Shown: positions 57,150 through 64,000 of the stretch, one piece after another
Position numbering within the stretch: position 1 is the first letter of the stretch
How the letters are laid out: each line of letters starts with the position of its first letter
Assembly (NCBI GenBank): GCA_040902725.1
Contig: JBBDWU010000009.1
Coordinates: 62,001-126,000 of the forward strand
Direction: 5' to 3'
DNA from: JACVRU01 sp040902725
GTDB lineage: Bacteria > Actinomycetota > Thermoleophilia > Gaiellales > Gaiellaceae
DNA length: 64,000 nucleotides
Notes under the pieces: generated by a model
Seen by the model: only the letters and a program-made list of their open reading frames with translations
Databases searched by the model: none
What the model was told of the DNA's origin: nothing
Program-made: the position numbers and the translations under genes

Positions 57150-58636
57150 CTCGGATCCCGCTCCTGGCCGGGACGCGCGTGGTCGTCGTGCAGGCGCCCG
57201 AGGACGCGGTCGTGCTGCGGCCACCGCCGCCCGGCGAGGGGATCGACGACGTGGCCGCTGCCGTTCGCGACGCGCTGCGCTACCCGCTCCAGGGGCCAGC
57301 GCTGGAGCAGCTCGCCCCGGCGGGCGGCAGTGCGACGATCGTGATCGAGCCGCCGGCGCTGCCGATCCCCGGCTCGCCGTTCGACCCGCGCAAGGCGGCG
57401 GTCGAGGCGGTCTCGCGCGAGCTCGAGCGGGCCGGGCTGCCGGTCGAGCGCCAGACGCTCCTCGTCGCGAGCGGCCTCGCGCGCCGGCCGGCGCCGCGCG
57501 ACGTCGAGACCCTGGTGACCCGCGAGCTGGCGAGGCGCTTCACTGGCCGGTTGGTCGTCCACGACGCCGAGGACCCGGAGCTCGTCGAGCTGAGCCCCGG
57601 CCTGCGCGTCAACGGAGCGCTCGTCCGGACCGACCTCGTCGTCGTCGTGTCCGCGGCCCACACGTTCCTCCACGGCGGCCCCGCTGTGTTCCTCGGCGCG
57701 GCGGGTCCCGAGGTGCTGCGCGCCGCGGCGGGAGCGCCCTCCCTTTTGGAGACAGCCGGCTCCGACGGCTGGCGGGCGGCGCTAGAGCTGGAGCGGCTCC
57801 TCGGCACACGCGTCGCGACGATGGGCGTCTCGCTCGCGCTCAACCATCCGCGACTCGGCGGCGCGCTCCAGGGCTACCCCTACGAGGAGGATGCGCTCGA
57901 GCGCGTGGCTCGGTCGCCGCTGCGGCCGCTGTTCGGGGCGCTCCCCGGAGCGCTGCGGGCTCGGGTGCTCCAGTCGCTCCGCTCGGAGCTGACCGCGTCG
58001 GCCGTGTTCGCCGGGCCGCCCTCGGTCGCGCACGCCGAAACGCTGCTGCGCTCGATCGAGGCGCGGTCGACGCCGCTCGAAGGGCGCCTCGACGCCCTCT
58101 GCGTGGCCGTGCCCCGCACGACGCCGTATCTGCCGCGGGAGCGGCCGAACCCGCTCCTCGCCGCCCATCTCGGGCTCGCCTACGCCCTCCGCCTCTGGCG
58201 CGACGCCTTCCCGGTTGCCGACGGGGGCGCCGTGATCCTCCTCCACCGCTTCCATCGCAGGTTCGCGCACCCGACCCAGCAGCCCTACCGCGGCTTCTTC
58301 GCGGCCGCCCGCCACGGACGCGAGCCCGACGAGCTCGCGGAGGCCGAGCGCAACGTGGCCGTGGACGAGCGCGCGCGCGAGCTCTACCGTTCCGGCCGCA
58401 GCTGTCATCCGCTGCTGCCCTACGCCGACTGGGCGGCGTGCGCCCCCACGCTTGCCCGCCTCTCGACCGTGCTCGTGGCCGGCTGCCGGGACGCCGTGGC
58501 CGCGCGCCAGCTGGGCTTCGTCCCCACTCGCAGCGTAGCGGCGGCGCTCGCGATGGTGGAGGGGACGCTCGGCCGACCGCCGCGGGTCGGCTTCCTCGTG
58601 ACGCCGCCGTTCTTCCCGATTCAGGTGCGCGCCTAG
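57146..58636 (+). CDS. LarA-like (DUF2088, nickel-dependent lactate racemase family) protein, probably non-racemase
   Basis: A 496-residue soluble protein. The N-terminal 200 residues match the LarA/DUF2088 fold: ATIVIEPPALPIPGSPFDPRKAA, LLVASGLARRPAPRDVETL (position of the AxGxHR loop) and VVHDAEDPELVEL (HD motif). The usual GGxK lysine, which holds the nickel pincer cofactor, is replaced (HGGPAVFLG), so lactate racemase activity is doubtful. No larB, larC or larE is nearby. GTG 57146 overlaps the GNAT stop. The 3' end touches the convergent ABC gene. Confidence 0.72.
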   Translation: MTRIPLLAGTRVVVVQAPEDAVVLRPPPPGEGIDDVAAAVRDALRYPLQGPALEQLAPAGGSATIVIEPPALPIPGSPFDPRKAAVEAVSRELERAGLPVERQTLLVASGLARRPAPRDVETLVTRELARRFTGRLVVHDAEDPELVELSPGLRVNGALVRTDLVVVVSAAHTFLHGGPAVFLGAAGPEVLRAAAGAPSLLETAGSDGWRAALELERLLGTRVATMGVSLALNHPRLGGALQGYPYEEDALERVARSPLRPLFGALPGALRARVLQSLRSELTASAVFAGPPSVAHAETLLRSIEARSTPLEGRLDALCVAVPRTTPYLPRERPNPLLAAHLGLAYALRLWRDAFPVADGGAVILLHRFHRRFAHPTQQPYRGFFAAARHGREPDELAEAERNVAVDERARELYRSGRSCHPLLPYADWAACAPTLARLSTVLVAGCRDAVAARQLGFVPTRSVAAALAMVEGTLGRPPRVGFLVTPPFFPIQVRA

Positions 58637-59379
58637 AGCACCTGGGAGAGGAACTGGCGGCAGCGCTCCTCGCGCGGGTGCTCGAAGAGCTCCTCCGGGG
58701 AGGCCTCCTCGACGATGCGGCCGTGGTCCATGAAGATCACGCGGTCGCCGACCTCGCGGGCGAAGCCCATCTCGTGTGTCACCACCACCATCGTCATCCC
58801 GCCGGCGGCCAGCCGCTTCATCACGTCGAGCACCTCCTTCACGAGCTCGGGATCGAGCGCCGAGGTGACCTCGTCGAAGAGCATGAGCTTCGGCTTCATC
58901 GCGAGCGCCCGGGCGATCGCCACCCGTTGCTGCTGGCCCCCGGAGAGCTGGCCGGGGTGCGCATGGGCCCTGTCGGCCAGCCCGACCTCGCGCAGCTGGG
59001 CCAGCGCCCGCTCGCGCGCCTCGTCCTTCGAGAGTCCCAGCACCGTCCGCAGCGCCAGCGTGATGTTAGCCAGCGCCGTCTTGTGCGGGAAGAGGTTGAA
59101 CGACTGGAACACCATGCCGATCTCCGTCCGCGCCCGGTTGAGGTCGCAGCGGACGTCGGTCAGGTCTCGCCCCTCGAAGAGAACGCGGCCCTCGGTGGGC
59201 TCCTCGAGCACGTTGATCGTCCGCAGCAGGGTCGACTTCCCGGAGCCGGAGGGGCCGATCACCACCAGCACCTCGCCCGCACGCACCTCGAGATCGACCC
59301 CACGGAGAGCGTAGAGGTCGCCGAACCACTTGTGCACGCCCTCGAGCCGCACCAGCGTGCCGTTGGCGTTCACAGCCAT
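58633..59379 (-). CDS. Polar amino-acid ABC transporter ATP-binding protein (GlnQ-like)
   Basis: A 248-residue ABC ATPase: Walker A GPSGSGKSTLLR, Q-loop VFQSFNLFPH, signature LSGGQQQR, Walker B LMLFDEVTSALDP and H-loop VVTHEMGF. The motifs FNLFPHKTA and VLDVMKRLA match the GlnQ/HisP subgroup. It pairs with the permease and binding-protein genes upstream (59471-61406). ATG 59379 follows AGCAGGG. Confidence 0.92.
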   Translation of the reverse strand: MAVNANGTLVRLEGVHKWFGDLYALRGVDLEVRAGEVLVVIGPSGSGKSTLLRTINVLEEPTEGRVLFEGRDLTDVRCDLNRARTEIGMVFQSFNLFPHKTALANITLALRTVLGLSKDEARERALAQLREVGLADRAHAHPGQLSGGQQQRVAIARALAMKPKLMLFDEVTSALDPELVKEVLDVMKRLAAGGMTMVVVTHEMGFAREVGDRVIFMDHGRIVEEASPEELFEHPREERCRQFLSQVL

Positions 59380-59419
59380 CCCTGCTGTCGGTGAGCGTGC
59401 CGACCGGTCATTTCAGACC

Positions 59420-59472
59420 GCCGCGCGAGCGAAGCCCGCGCGGCCCTGAGGAGACGCCGCAAGCGGCGTCTC
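59420..59472. terminator. Two hairpins between the ABC permease and ATPase genes
   Basis: GAGACGCCG-CAAG-CGGCGTCTC (59451-59472) is a 9-bp perfect stem that includes the permease stop codon; a second, CCGCGCG with CGCGCGG (about 59420-59442), lies in the 91-nt gap. They could protect the upstream mRNA or reduce ATPase expression relative to the permease. Confidence 0.5.
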
Positions 59473-60442
59473 ATGCGCCTATCCCGGTCAGCCCGCTGCG
59501 CAGGCGCCGCTCGAGCATGTTGACCAGGCGGATCATCGGCAGCGTCACCGCGAGGTAGCCGGCCGCGGTCGCTAGGAACGCGGTCGAGTTGAAAGTCTGC
59601 TGGAAGATGTCGCGCCCGAGCGCCAGCAGCTCCTGCTCCTTCAGTGTGAGCCCGAGGAAGGCGACGAGCGACGTGTCCTTGATCAGGATCACGAACTCGT
59701 TCGTCAGCGGCGGGATCACCCGCCTGAACGCCTGCGGCAGGATGACCAGGCGCAGCGCCTTGAAGTAGCCCATGCCGAGCGACCGCGCCGCCTCGAACTG
59801 GCCGCGCTCGATCGACTGGATGCCCGCGCGGAAGATCTCGGCCGTGTACGCGCCGGCATTCAGTCCCAGCACCAGGATCGCCACCTCGTACGCGCTGAGG
59901 TTGATCCGCAGCCCGAGCGCGATCCCGAAGAAGAAGAAGCTGAGCTGCCAGAGCAGCGGCGTGCCGCGGAAGAAGTTGATGTAGAGGCGCGCGGGCGCGC
60001 GGACGACCCGCCGCTGCGAGAGCGCGAAGACGGAGAGGACGAGCCCGATCACGATCCCGATCGCCTCGCCCGAGAGCGCGAGCACGACGGTGTTGCCCGC
60101 GGCGCGGAAGAAGCGCGTCCAGAACTCGCCGAGCAGCGAAAACTCGAAGAAGTTGCGCGCGAACACCTCGACGTCGCCCGAGCGGAACCACCAGTAGAAG
60201 CCGGCCAGCGCCACCGCCTGCAGCCCGAGCACGGCACCGGTGAAGGCGCCCTCCCGGCTCGGCTTCGAGGGCAGGCGGCGATACGTCGCGGCGCCGGCGA
60301 GAGCGGCGGCGAGCCCCAGGGCGACCGTCGCGACGAGGACGGTGCGCTGGGCGCCGCTCGTGATCGCCTCGGTGAGGCTCGCGGAGGGCGTCCAGCCGAA
60401 CGAGGTGGCGACGCCGACCGAGCCCGCGAAGAACACCGCCAC
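59471..60442 (-). CDS. Polar amino-acid ABC transporter permease (HisM/GlnP-like)
   Basis: A 323-residue membrane protein with an N-terminal extra helical pair followed by the MetI-like domain. The EAA loop is EAARSLGMGYFKALRLVILPQAFR, and FFRGTPLLWQLSF and LNLSAYEVAIL-type segments (INLSAYEVAILVLGLNAGAY) are family hallmarks. GTG 60442 is the first canonical start, but the first helix (PVSAAVAALGAAAVAVFF) begins upstream in an open frame that reaches the preceding gene's stop, with only CTG (60547) as a candidate. The true N-terminus is probably longer. Confidence 0.88.
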   Translation of the reverse strand: MAVFFAGSVGVATSFGWTPSASLTEAITSGAQRTVLVATVALGLAAALAGAATYRRLPSKPSREGAFTGAVLGLQAVALAGFYWWFRSGDVEVFARNFFEFSLLGEFWTRFFRAAGNTVVLALSGEAIGIVIGLVLSVFALSQRRVVRAPARLYINFFRGTPLLWQLSFFFFGIALGLRINLSAYEVAILVLGLNAGAYTAEIFRAGIQSIERGQFEAARSLGMGYFKALRLVILPQAFRRVIPPLTNEFVILIKDTSLVAFLGLTLKEQELLALGRDIFQQTFNSTAFLATAAGYLAVTLPMIRLVNMLERRLRSGLTGIGA

Positions 60443-60560
60443 CGCGGCCGCGCCGAGCGCCGCGACCGCCGCCGAGACCGGCGTCTGCTCGCGGACCAGG
60501 TACCGGAAGCCGCGCTCCGGCGCCGCGCGGTCGGCGCCGGAGCTCAGCTCGGATAGGTCG

Positions 60561-61406
60561 CTACCCGGCGACGCTGCCTGCCGGGGCGTCGGGGAAGTAG
60601 CTCTCGTAGATCCGCTGGTACGTGCCGTCGTCGATCATCGCCTGCAGCGCCTCGTCGATCGCCGCCAGCAGCTCCTCGTTCTGCGGGTCGACGCCGAAGC
60701 CGTAGTCCTCGTCGGTGTCGATCGCCTCCACCACCTCGAGCGAGGGCCGCTTCGAGGCCTCGTCGACCGATGCGGGCTCGTCGAAGATCACGCCCGTCAC
60801 GTTGCCGGCCTCGAGCGCGGTGTAGGTGTCGGGCGCGTCGGGGAAGGAGCGCACCTCGACGCCCTGCGGCGCCAGGTTCTCGCGCGCCCAGGCCTCGCCG
60901 GTCGTGCCGGTCTGGACGGCCACGCTGTGGCCTTCGCCGAGGTCGGCGGTCGACCGGATCTCGGGCGTCTCCTCCACGTTCACGGTCAGCGACTGCTGCG
61001 CCCGGTAGTAGGGGATCGTGAAGTTGACCTGCTGCTCGCGCTCGGGCGTGATCGTCGTGGCCGAGGCGACGACGTCGTAGCGGCCCGCCGCGAGCTGGGT
61101 GAAGATCGTGTCGAAGGCGGTGTCGCGCCAGTCGGTGGTGAGGTCGAGGCGGCTCGCGATCTCCTCGACGAGCTCGACGTCGAAGCCGGTGAGCTCCTCG
61201 CCCTCGCGGAACTCGAAGGGGGCGAAGGGGATGTCGGAGCCGACCGTGAGCACCCCATCCTGGATCGTGCTGAACGACGGCGCGGCCTCGGTCTCGCCGG
61301 CGGTCGTCTCGGGCGCTGTCGCCTCGTCGTCGCCGCCGCAGGCGGCGGCCGTCAGGGCCAGGACGAGCGCGGCGACCAGGCCGAGGATCATCGTTCTCTT
61401 GCTCAC
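60561..61406 (-). CDS. Polar amino-acid ABC transporter substrate-binding lipoprotein
   Basis: A 281-residue binding protein. Lipobox ALTAAACGG anchors it outside. Features of SBP family 3: LTVGSDIPFAPFEFREGEELTGF at the start, VASATTITPEREQQVNFTIPYY, LGEGHSVAVQTGTTGEAW and YTALEAGNVTGVIFDEP. It binds a polar amino or imino acid; its gene lies directly downstream of the aconitase-X pair, suggesting that this is the substrate of those enzymes. ATG/GTG start 61406 follows GGAGG. Confidence 0.92.
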   Translation of the reverse strand: MSKRTMILGLVAALVLALTAAACGGDDEATAPETTAGETEAAPSFSTIQDGVLTVGSDIPFAPFEFREGEELTGFDVELVEEIASRLDLTTDWRDTAFDTIFTQLAAGRYDVVASATTITPEREQQVNFTIPYYRAQQSLTVNVEETPEIRSTADLGEGHSVAVQTGTTGEAWARENLAPQGVEVRSFPDAPDTYTALEAGNVTGVIFDEPASVDEASKRPSLEVVEAIDTDEDYGFGVDPQNEELLAAIDEALQAMIDDGTYQRIYESYFPDAPAGSVAG

Positions 61407-61436
61407 GCAGCCTCCTTCTCTTCGGTTCGGCCTACC

Positions 61437-61790
61437 CTAACCCGGCGGGACGGCCAATTCCATGCCGGTGCGCAGCGCATCGTAGGCGCGTTCGTCGAGG
61501 ACGACCAGCGGCGTCGCCACGCCGTACAGCTCCTCGGCGACGAGCAGCCCCAGCGCCACGATCTCGTCCAGTTGGCGCAGCACGATCGCGGCGGGGCCGG
61601 TTCCGAGCCGCACGGCTTCGGCAAGGACGCTGGAGCTCGAGCTGGAGCCGCGGCCGGAGGGCATCACGAGCACGCGCCCCGTCACGATCTCGCCGCGCTG
61701 CGGGTGGCGCGCGTCGACGATCCGGCCCGACGCCGGGTCGAAGCCGCCCCAGAAGCTGAGCGGCTCGGTGAGTACGAGCGCCTCAGCCAT
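61437..61790 (-). CDS. Aconitase X swivel (small) subunit, DUF126
   Basis: A 117-residue protein with the DUF126 swivel fold: LTEPLSFWGGFDPASGRIVD, HPQRGEIVTGRVLVMPSGRG and SSSSSSVLAEAVRLGTGPAA. Its serine-rich active loop (conserved GRGSCS in relatives) supplies a substrate-binding Ser. With the next gene upstream it forms an aconitase X hetero-complex. Known reactions in the family are cis-3-hydroxy-L-proline dehydration in bacteria and mevalonate 5-phosphate dehydration in archaea. Start overlaps the large-subunit stop. Confidence 0.85.
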   Translation of the reverse strand: MAEALVLTEPLSFWGGFDPASGRIVDARHPQRGEIVTGRVLVMPSGRGSSSSSSVLAEAVRLGTGPAAIVLRQLDEIVALGLLVAEELYGVATPLVVLDERAYDALRTGMELAVPPG

Positions 61791-62937
61791 CCCAGAGCTC
61801 CGGGTCGCGCCAGACCCGCCCCGTCGCCGCGGAGCGCAGGCATTCCTCGAGGCTCCCGAAGACGACCTCCACACCCAGGTTGCCGGGCGCGTAGTACGCC
61901 CACTTGGCCGAGTTCGTCATCACGGGACCGCCCTCGCGCAGGATCGGGGTCACGTACGTGCAGGTGTCGACGACGAGCTGGACTCCGGCCAGCGCCGGCC
62001 GCCAGCCGCGGCGCTCGACCTCGGCGAGCACGTGCCGGCCGGTGGAGACGTAGACCGGGACGGCGAACTCGGCGAGCAGGGGCAGCAGGCGCTCGAACTC
62101 GGCCACCGAGAAGTGCGGCGTGCCGAGGCTGACGGCGGCGATCCGCCCCTCGGCGGCCGTCGTCAGCGCGTCGCGCACGCGTCGCAGCCGCTCGAGCGTG
62201 ACCTCCACGGTGCGCAACGGCGGCGCGCCCTGGAGCGCGGCCTCGAGCGTCGGCGCCTCCGGCGTCAGACCCACGGCGTGGAAGAGCGCGACGAAGCCGG
62301 AGGAGGCGGCCGCGGCCCCGAGCGCCTTCAGCCGGTCCTCGCTCGTCCCCGCGGGGAGCCCCTCGACCACGGGCACCCGGCTGCCCGCCTCCGCGCCGAC
62401 GAGCGTGCCCAGCACCGGATAGAGCACATCCGCGTCGAGCAACCGCTCGGTCACGCCCGCGAGCCGGAAGACGACCTCGCCGCGCCGGTTCTCGGACCGG
62501 TGCAGCCCTGCGTCCGGCACCCGGCCCGTGATCGCCGCGGCGGCGTCGATGAAGTCGCCGTAGCGGTTCGTGCGCGCCCCGAGCACCGAGTTCGCGAAGA
62601 CGATCGCGTTCGACTCGGCCCAGGCGATCTGCTCGCCGAAGACGGGCCGCGAAGGGAGCTGGTACGGAGCGCAGGTCCACGTGGGGCGGCACCCCAGCTC
62701 CACGTAACAGTCCATCAGCCGCCGCGCGCGCACGGCCGTGGCGGCGTCGCCCCGGTAGCGGTCGGGGTGCAGCAGGTCGAGCGAGCCGACGTTCAGCGTC
62801 GTCGGCACGGAGACCCGCGCGCCCGACGCGACCAGCCGCTCGGCGAAGTCGAGGCTCGCCTGCCCGTGGTACAGGCAGCCGTCCACGTGGGCGCGCGTGA
62901 TCTCGATCAGGCCCGGCGCACCGGCCAGCTCGGCCAT
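61783..62937 (-). CDS. Aconitase X catalytic (large) subunit, DUF521
   Basis: A 384-residue protein with the AcnX core: LIEITRAHVDGCLYHG, VPTTLNVGSLDLL, AESNAIVFANSVLGARTNR, GLHRSENRRGEVVFRL, VSLGTPHFS, VDTCTYVTPIL and MTNSAKWAYY. Cys residues (e.g. VDTC) ligate the Fe-S cluster in relatives. ATG 62937 leaves out the family's usual N-terminal helix; the frame is open upstream (VDGVALAGRIVDR) into the livF 3' end but has no canonical start there. Most likely a hydroxyproline-type dehydratase given the adjacent amino-acid importer. Confidence 0.85.
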   Translation of the reverse strand: MAELAGAPGLIEITRAHVDGCLYHGQASLDFAERLVASGARVSVPTTLNVGSLDLLHPDRYRGDAATAVRARRLMDCYVELGCRPTWTCAPYQLPSRPVFGEQIAWAESNAIVFANSVLGARTNRYGDFIDAAAAITGRVPDAGLHRSENRRGEVVFRLAGVTERLLDADVLYPVLGTLVGAEAGSRVPVVEGLPAGTSEDRLKALGAAAASSGFVALFHAVGLTPEAPTLEAALQGAPPLRTVEVTLERLRRVRDALTTAAEGRIAAVSLGTPHFSVAEFERLLPLLAEFAVPVYVSTGRHVLAEVERRGWRPALAGVQLVVDTCTYVTPILREGGPVMTNSAKWAYYAPGNLGVEVVFGSLEECLRSAATGRVWRDPELWDG

Positions 62938-62972
62938 GCGGTCGACGATCCGGCCGGCGAGCGCGACCCCGT

Positions 62973-63716
62973 CTACTCGAGCTCGCCCAGGTAGGCCCGC
63001 TTCATCTCCGGGTTCTCGAGCAGCGCCTTGGCCGTGTCCGAGAGCACGATCTCGCCGGTCTGGAGCACGTAGCCACGGTCGGCGATCGAGAGCGCCATGT
63101 TGGCGTTCTGCTCGACGACGAAAACCGTCGTGCCCTGGCCGTTGATCTGCTCGATGATCTCGAAGTTCTGCTCCACGAGCAGGGGCGAGAGCCCCATCGA
63201 GGGCTCGTCCATCAGCAGCACCTTCGGCCGCGCCATCAGCGCGCGGCTCACCGCCACCATCTGCTGCTCGCCCCCGGAGAGGGTGCCGGCGCGCTGGTCG
63301 AGCCGCTCCTTGATGCGCGGGAAGAGGTCGAAGGCCCGCTCGAGGTCCTGGCGCACGCCGTCCTTGTCGGTCCGCTGGTACGCGCCGAGCTGGAGGTTCT
63401 CGCGCACCGTCATCCGCTTGAACAGCCGCCGGTTCTCCGGGACCATCGAGACGCCGCGCGCGACGACCTCCCGCGGCGGCAGCCCGTCGACGCGCTGGCC
63501 GTCGACGATCACCTCGCCCTTCGTCGGGATGACGTAGCCGAGGATCGTCTTCAGCGTCGTCGTCTTGCCGCTCGCGTTGCCCCCGAGCAGGCAGACGATC
63601 TCGCCCGGGTAGATGTCCACGCTGACGTCCTTGAGGATGTGGATCTGCCCGTAGTGGGTGTCGACGTTGCGGAGCTGGAGGACGGGCTCCTGCTTCGGGA
63701 CGGGCGCGGCGGTCAC
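62973..63716 (-). CDS. livF: Branched-chain amino-acid-type ABC transporter ATP-binding protein LivF
   Basis: A 247-residue ABC ATPase of the LivF group: THYGQIHILKDVSVDIYPGE, Walker A GGNASGKTTTLKTI, SMVPENRRLFKRMTVRENL, LSGGEQQMVAVSRALM, LLMDEPSMGLSP and VVEQNANMALSIADRGYVLQ. Its stop lies about 36 nt before the aconitase X ATG and overlaps that gene's open frame. GTG 63716 overlaps livG by 4 nt. Confidence 0.94.
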   Translation of the reverse strand: MTAAPVPKQEPVLQLRNVDTHYGQIHILKDVSVDIYPGEIVCLLGGNASGKTTTLKTILGYVIPTKGEVIVDGQRVDGLPPREVVARGVSMVPENRRLFKRMTVRENLQLGAYQRTDKDGVRQDLERAFDLFPRIKERLDQRAGTLSGGEQQMVAVSRALMARPKVLLMDEPSMGLSPLLVEQNFEIIEQINGQGTTVFVVEQNANMALSIADRGYVLQTGEIVLSDTAKALLENPEMKRAYLGELE

Positions 63717-64000
63717 GAGGCCGCCTTCGTCCCGAGATACGCCTCGATCACGCGCTCGTCGGTCGCCACCTCGCGGTACGTGCCCTCGGCGATCTTCGTC
63801 CCGTAGTCGAGGACGACGACCCGGTCGGAGACGCGGCCGACGACGCGCATGTCGTGCTCGATCAGGCAGATCGTGAAGCCGCGCTCGTCCCGCAGCTTGA
63901 CCACGAGCTCGGTCAGCTCCTGCGTCTCGCTCGGGTTCATTCCCGCCGTGGGCTCGTCCAGCAGCAGCAGCTGCGGCTCGGCCGCCATCGCCCGCGCGAT
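63713..64000 (-). CDS. livG: Branched-chain amino-acid-type ABC transporter ATP-binding protein LivG, N-terminus beyond window
   Basis: The C-terminal 95 residues are visible: Walker B LLLLDEPTAGMNPSETQEL, H-loop LIEHDMRVVGRVSDRVVVLDYGTKIAEG, then VIEAYLGTKAAS. The Asn-Pro-Ser after TAGM and the final YLG are LivG features. The start and Walker A lie right of position 64000. It is the first visible gene of the long operon, so LivH/LivM/LivK genes are expected beyond the edge. Confidence 0.92.
   Translation of the reverse strand: MARAMAAEPQLLLLDEPTAGMNPSETQELTELVVKLRDERGFTICLIEHDMRVVGRVSDRVVVLDYGTKIAEGTYREVATDERVIEAYLGTKAAS

Noticed and set aside
1..64000. tRNA, rRNA or CRISPR arrays
   Set aside because: I looked for cloverleaf-like CCA-ended segments, ribosomal motifs and regularly spaced direct repeats and saw none; a tool-based scan would be more sensitive.

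Overview
The window is high-GC bacterial chromosome, densely packed with short gene overlaps on both strands. It most likely comes from an actinobacterium, perhaps of the Thermoleophilia/Gaiellales type; that finer placement is inference. The phylum call rests on several things seen here: the order polA - rpsA - coaE - uvrB - uvrA on one strand (a known actinobacterial arrangement, here with extra genes inserted), a GAAC-N4-GTTC LexA box before uvrA, a Rex repressor, GTG/TTG starts, and many apparently leaderless genes with a TANNNT hexamer 6-9 nt before the start codon. I found no tRNA, rRNA, CRISPR array, prophage or insertion sequence. The only mobile element I can support is an intein.

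Layout. 1-3.25 kb: a cobalamin-riboswitch-controlled operon on the minus strand with two secreted DUF4430 proteins, EcfT and a fused double EcfA ATPase that runs off the left edge. 3.3-6.1 kb: VanZ-like, HAD-like, small coiled-coil and methyltransferase genes, then a PQQ-type sugar dehydrogenase. 6.2-12.7 kb: a potassium/proton module (trkA-trkH-KhtU-like-khtT, each pair overlapping by 4 nt) facing a membrane H+-pyrophosphatase. 12.8-17.7 kb: GCS2-type ligase, glycosyltransferase, Lys-rich secreted protein, rex, glutaredoxin-like and glutamate dehydrogenase genes. 17.8-24.5 kb: subtilase, the t6A operon tsaE-tsaB-rimI-tsaD, and a family-4 uracil-DNA glycosylase split by a 354-residue LAGLIDADG intein.

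24.7-35.2 kb: FmdB-like protein, GNAT, CPA1 antiporter, DUF2520-panC-panB, membrane protein, DUF4242 protein, nucleotidyl cyclase-TPR fusion, thioesterase, vapBC and uvrA. 35.4-39.5 kb: small membrane and soluble proteins, a phosphoesterase and uvrB. 39.52-39.82 kb holds no convincing gene but has strong hairpins and repeated GCTTCGC heptamers. 39.95-48.3 kb: secreted DMFase-like protein, GNAT, an operon of RHH regulator - 27-residue protein - DUF4097 - two MFS transporters, then a lytic transglycosylase, coaE and rpsA. 48.3-56.2 kb: an anchored exported protein, a secreted 5'-nucleotidase, a secreted nuclease and polA. 56.2-64 kb: GNAT, a LarA-like protein, and a long minus-strand run of livG-livF, aconitase X large and small subunits and a polar amino-acid ABC transporter, which together look like uptake and catabolism of an amino or imino acid.
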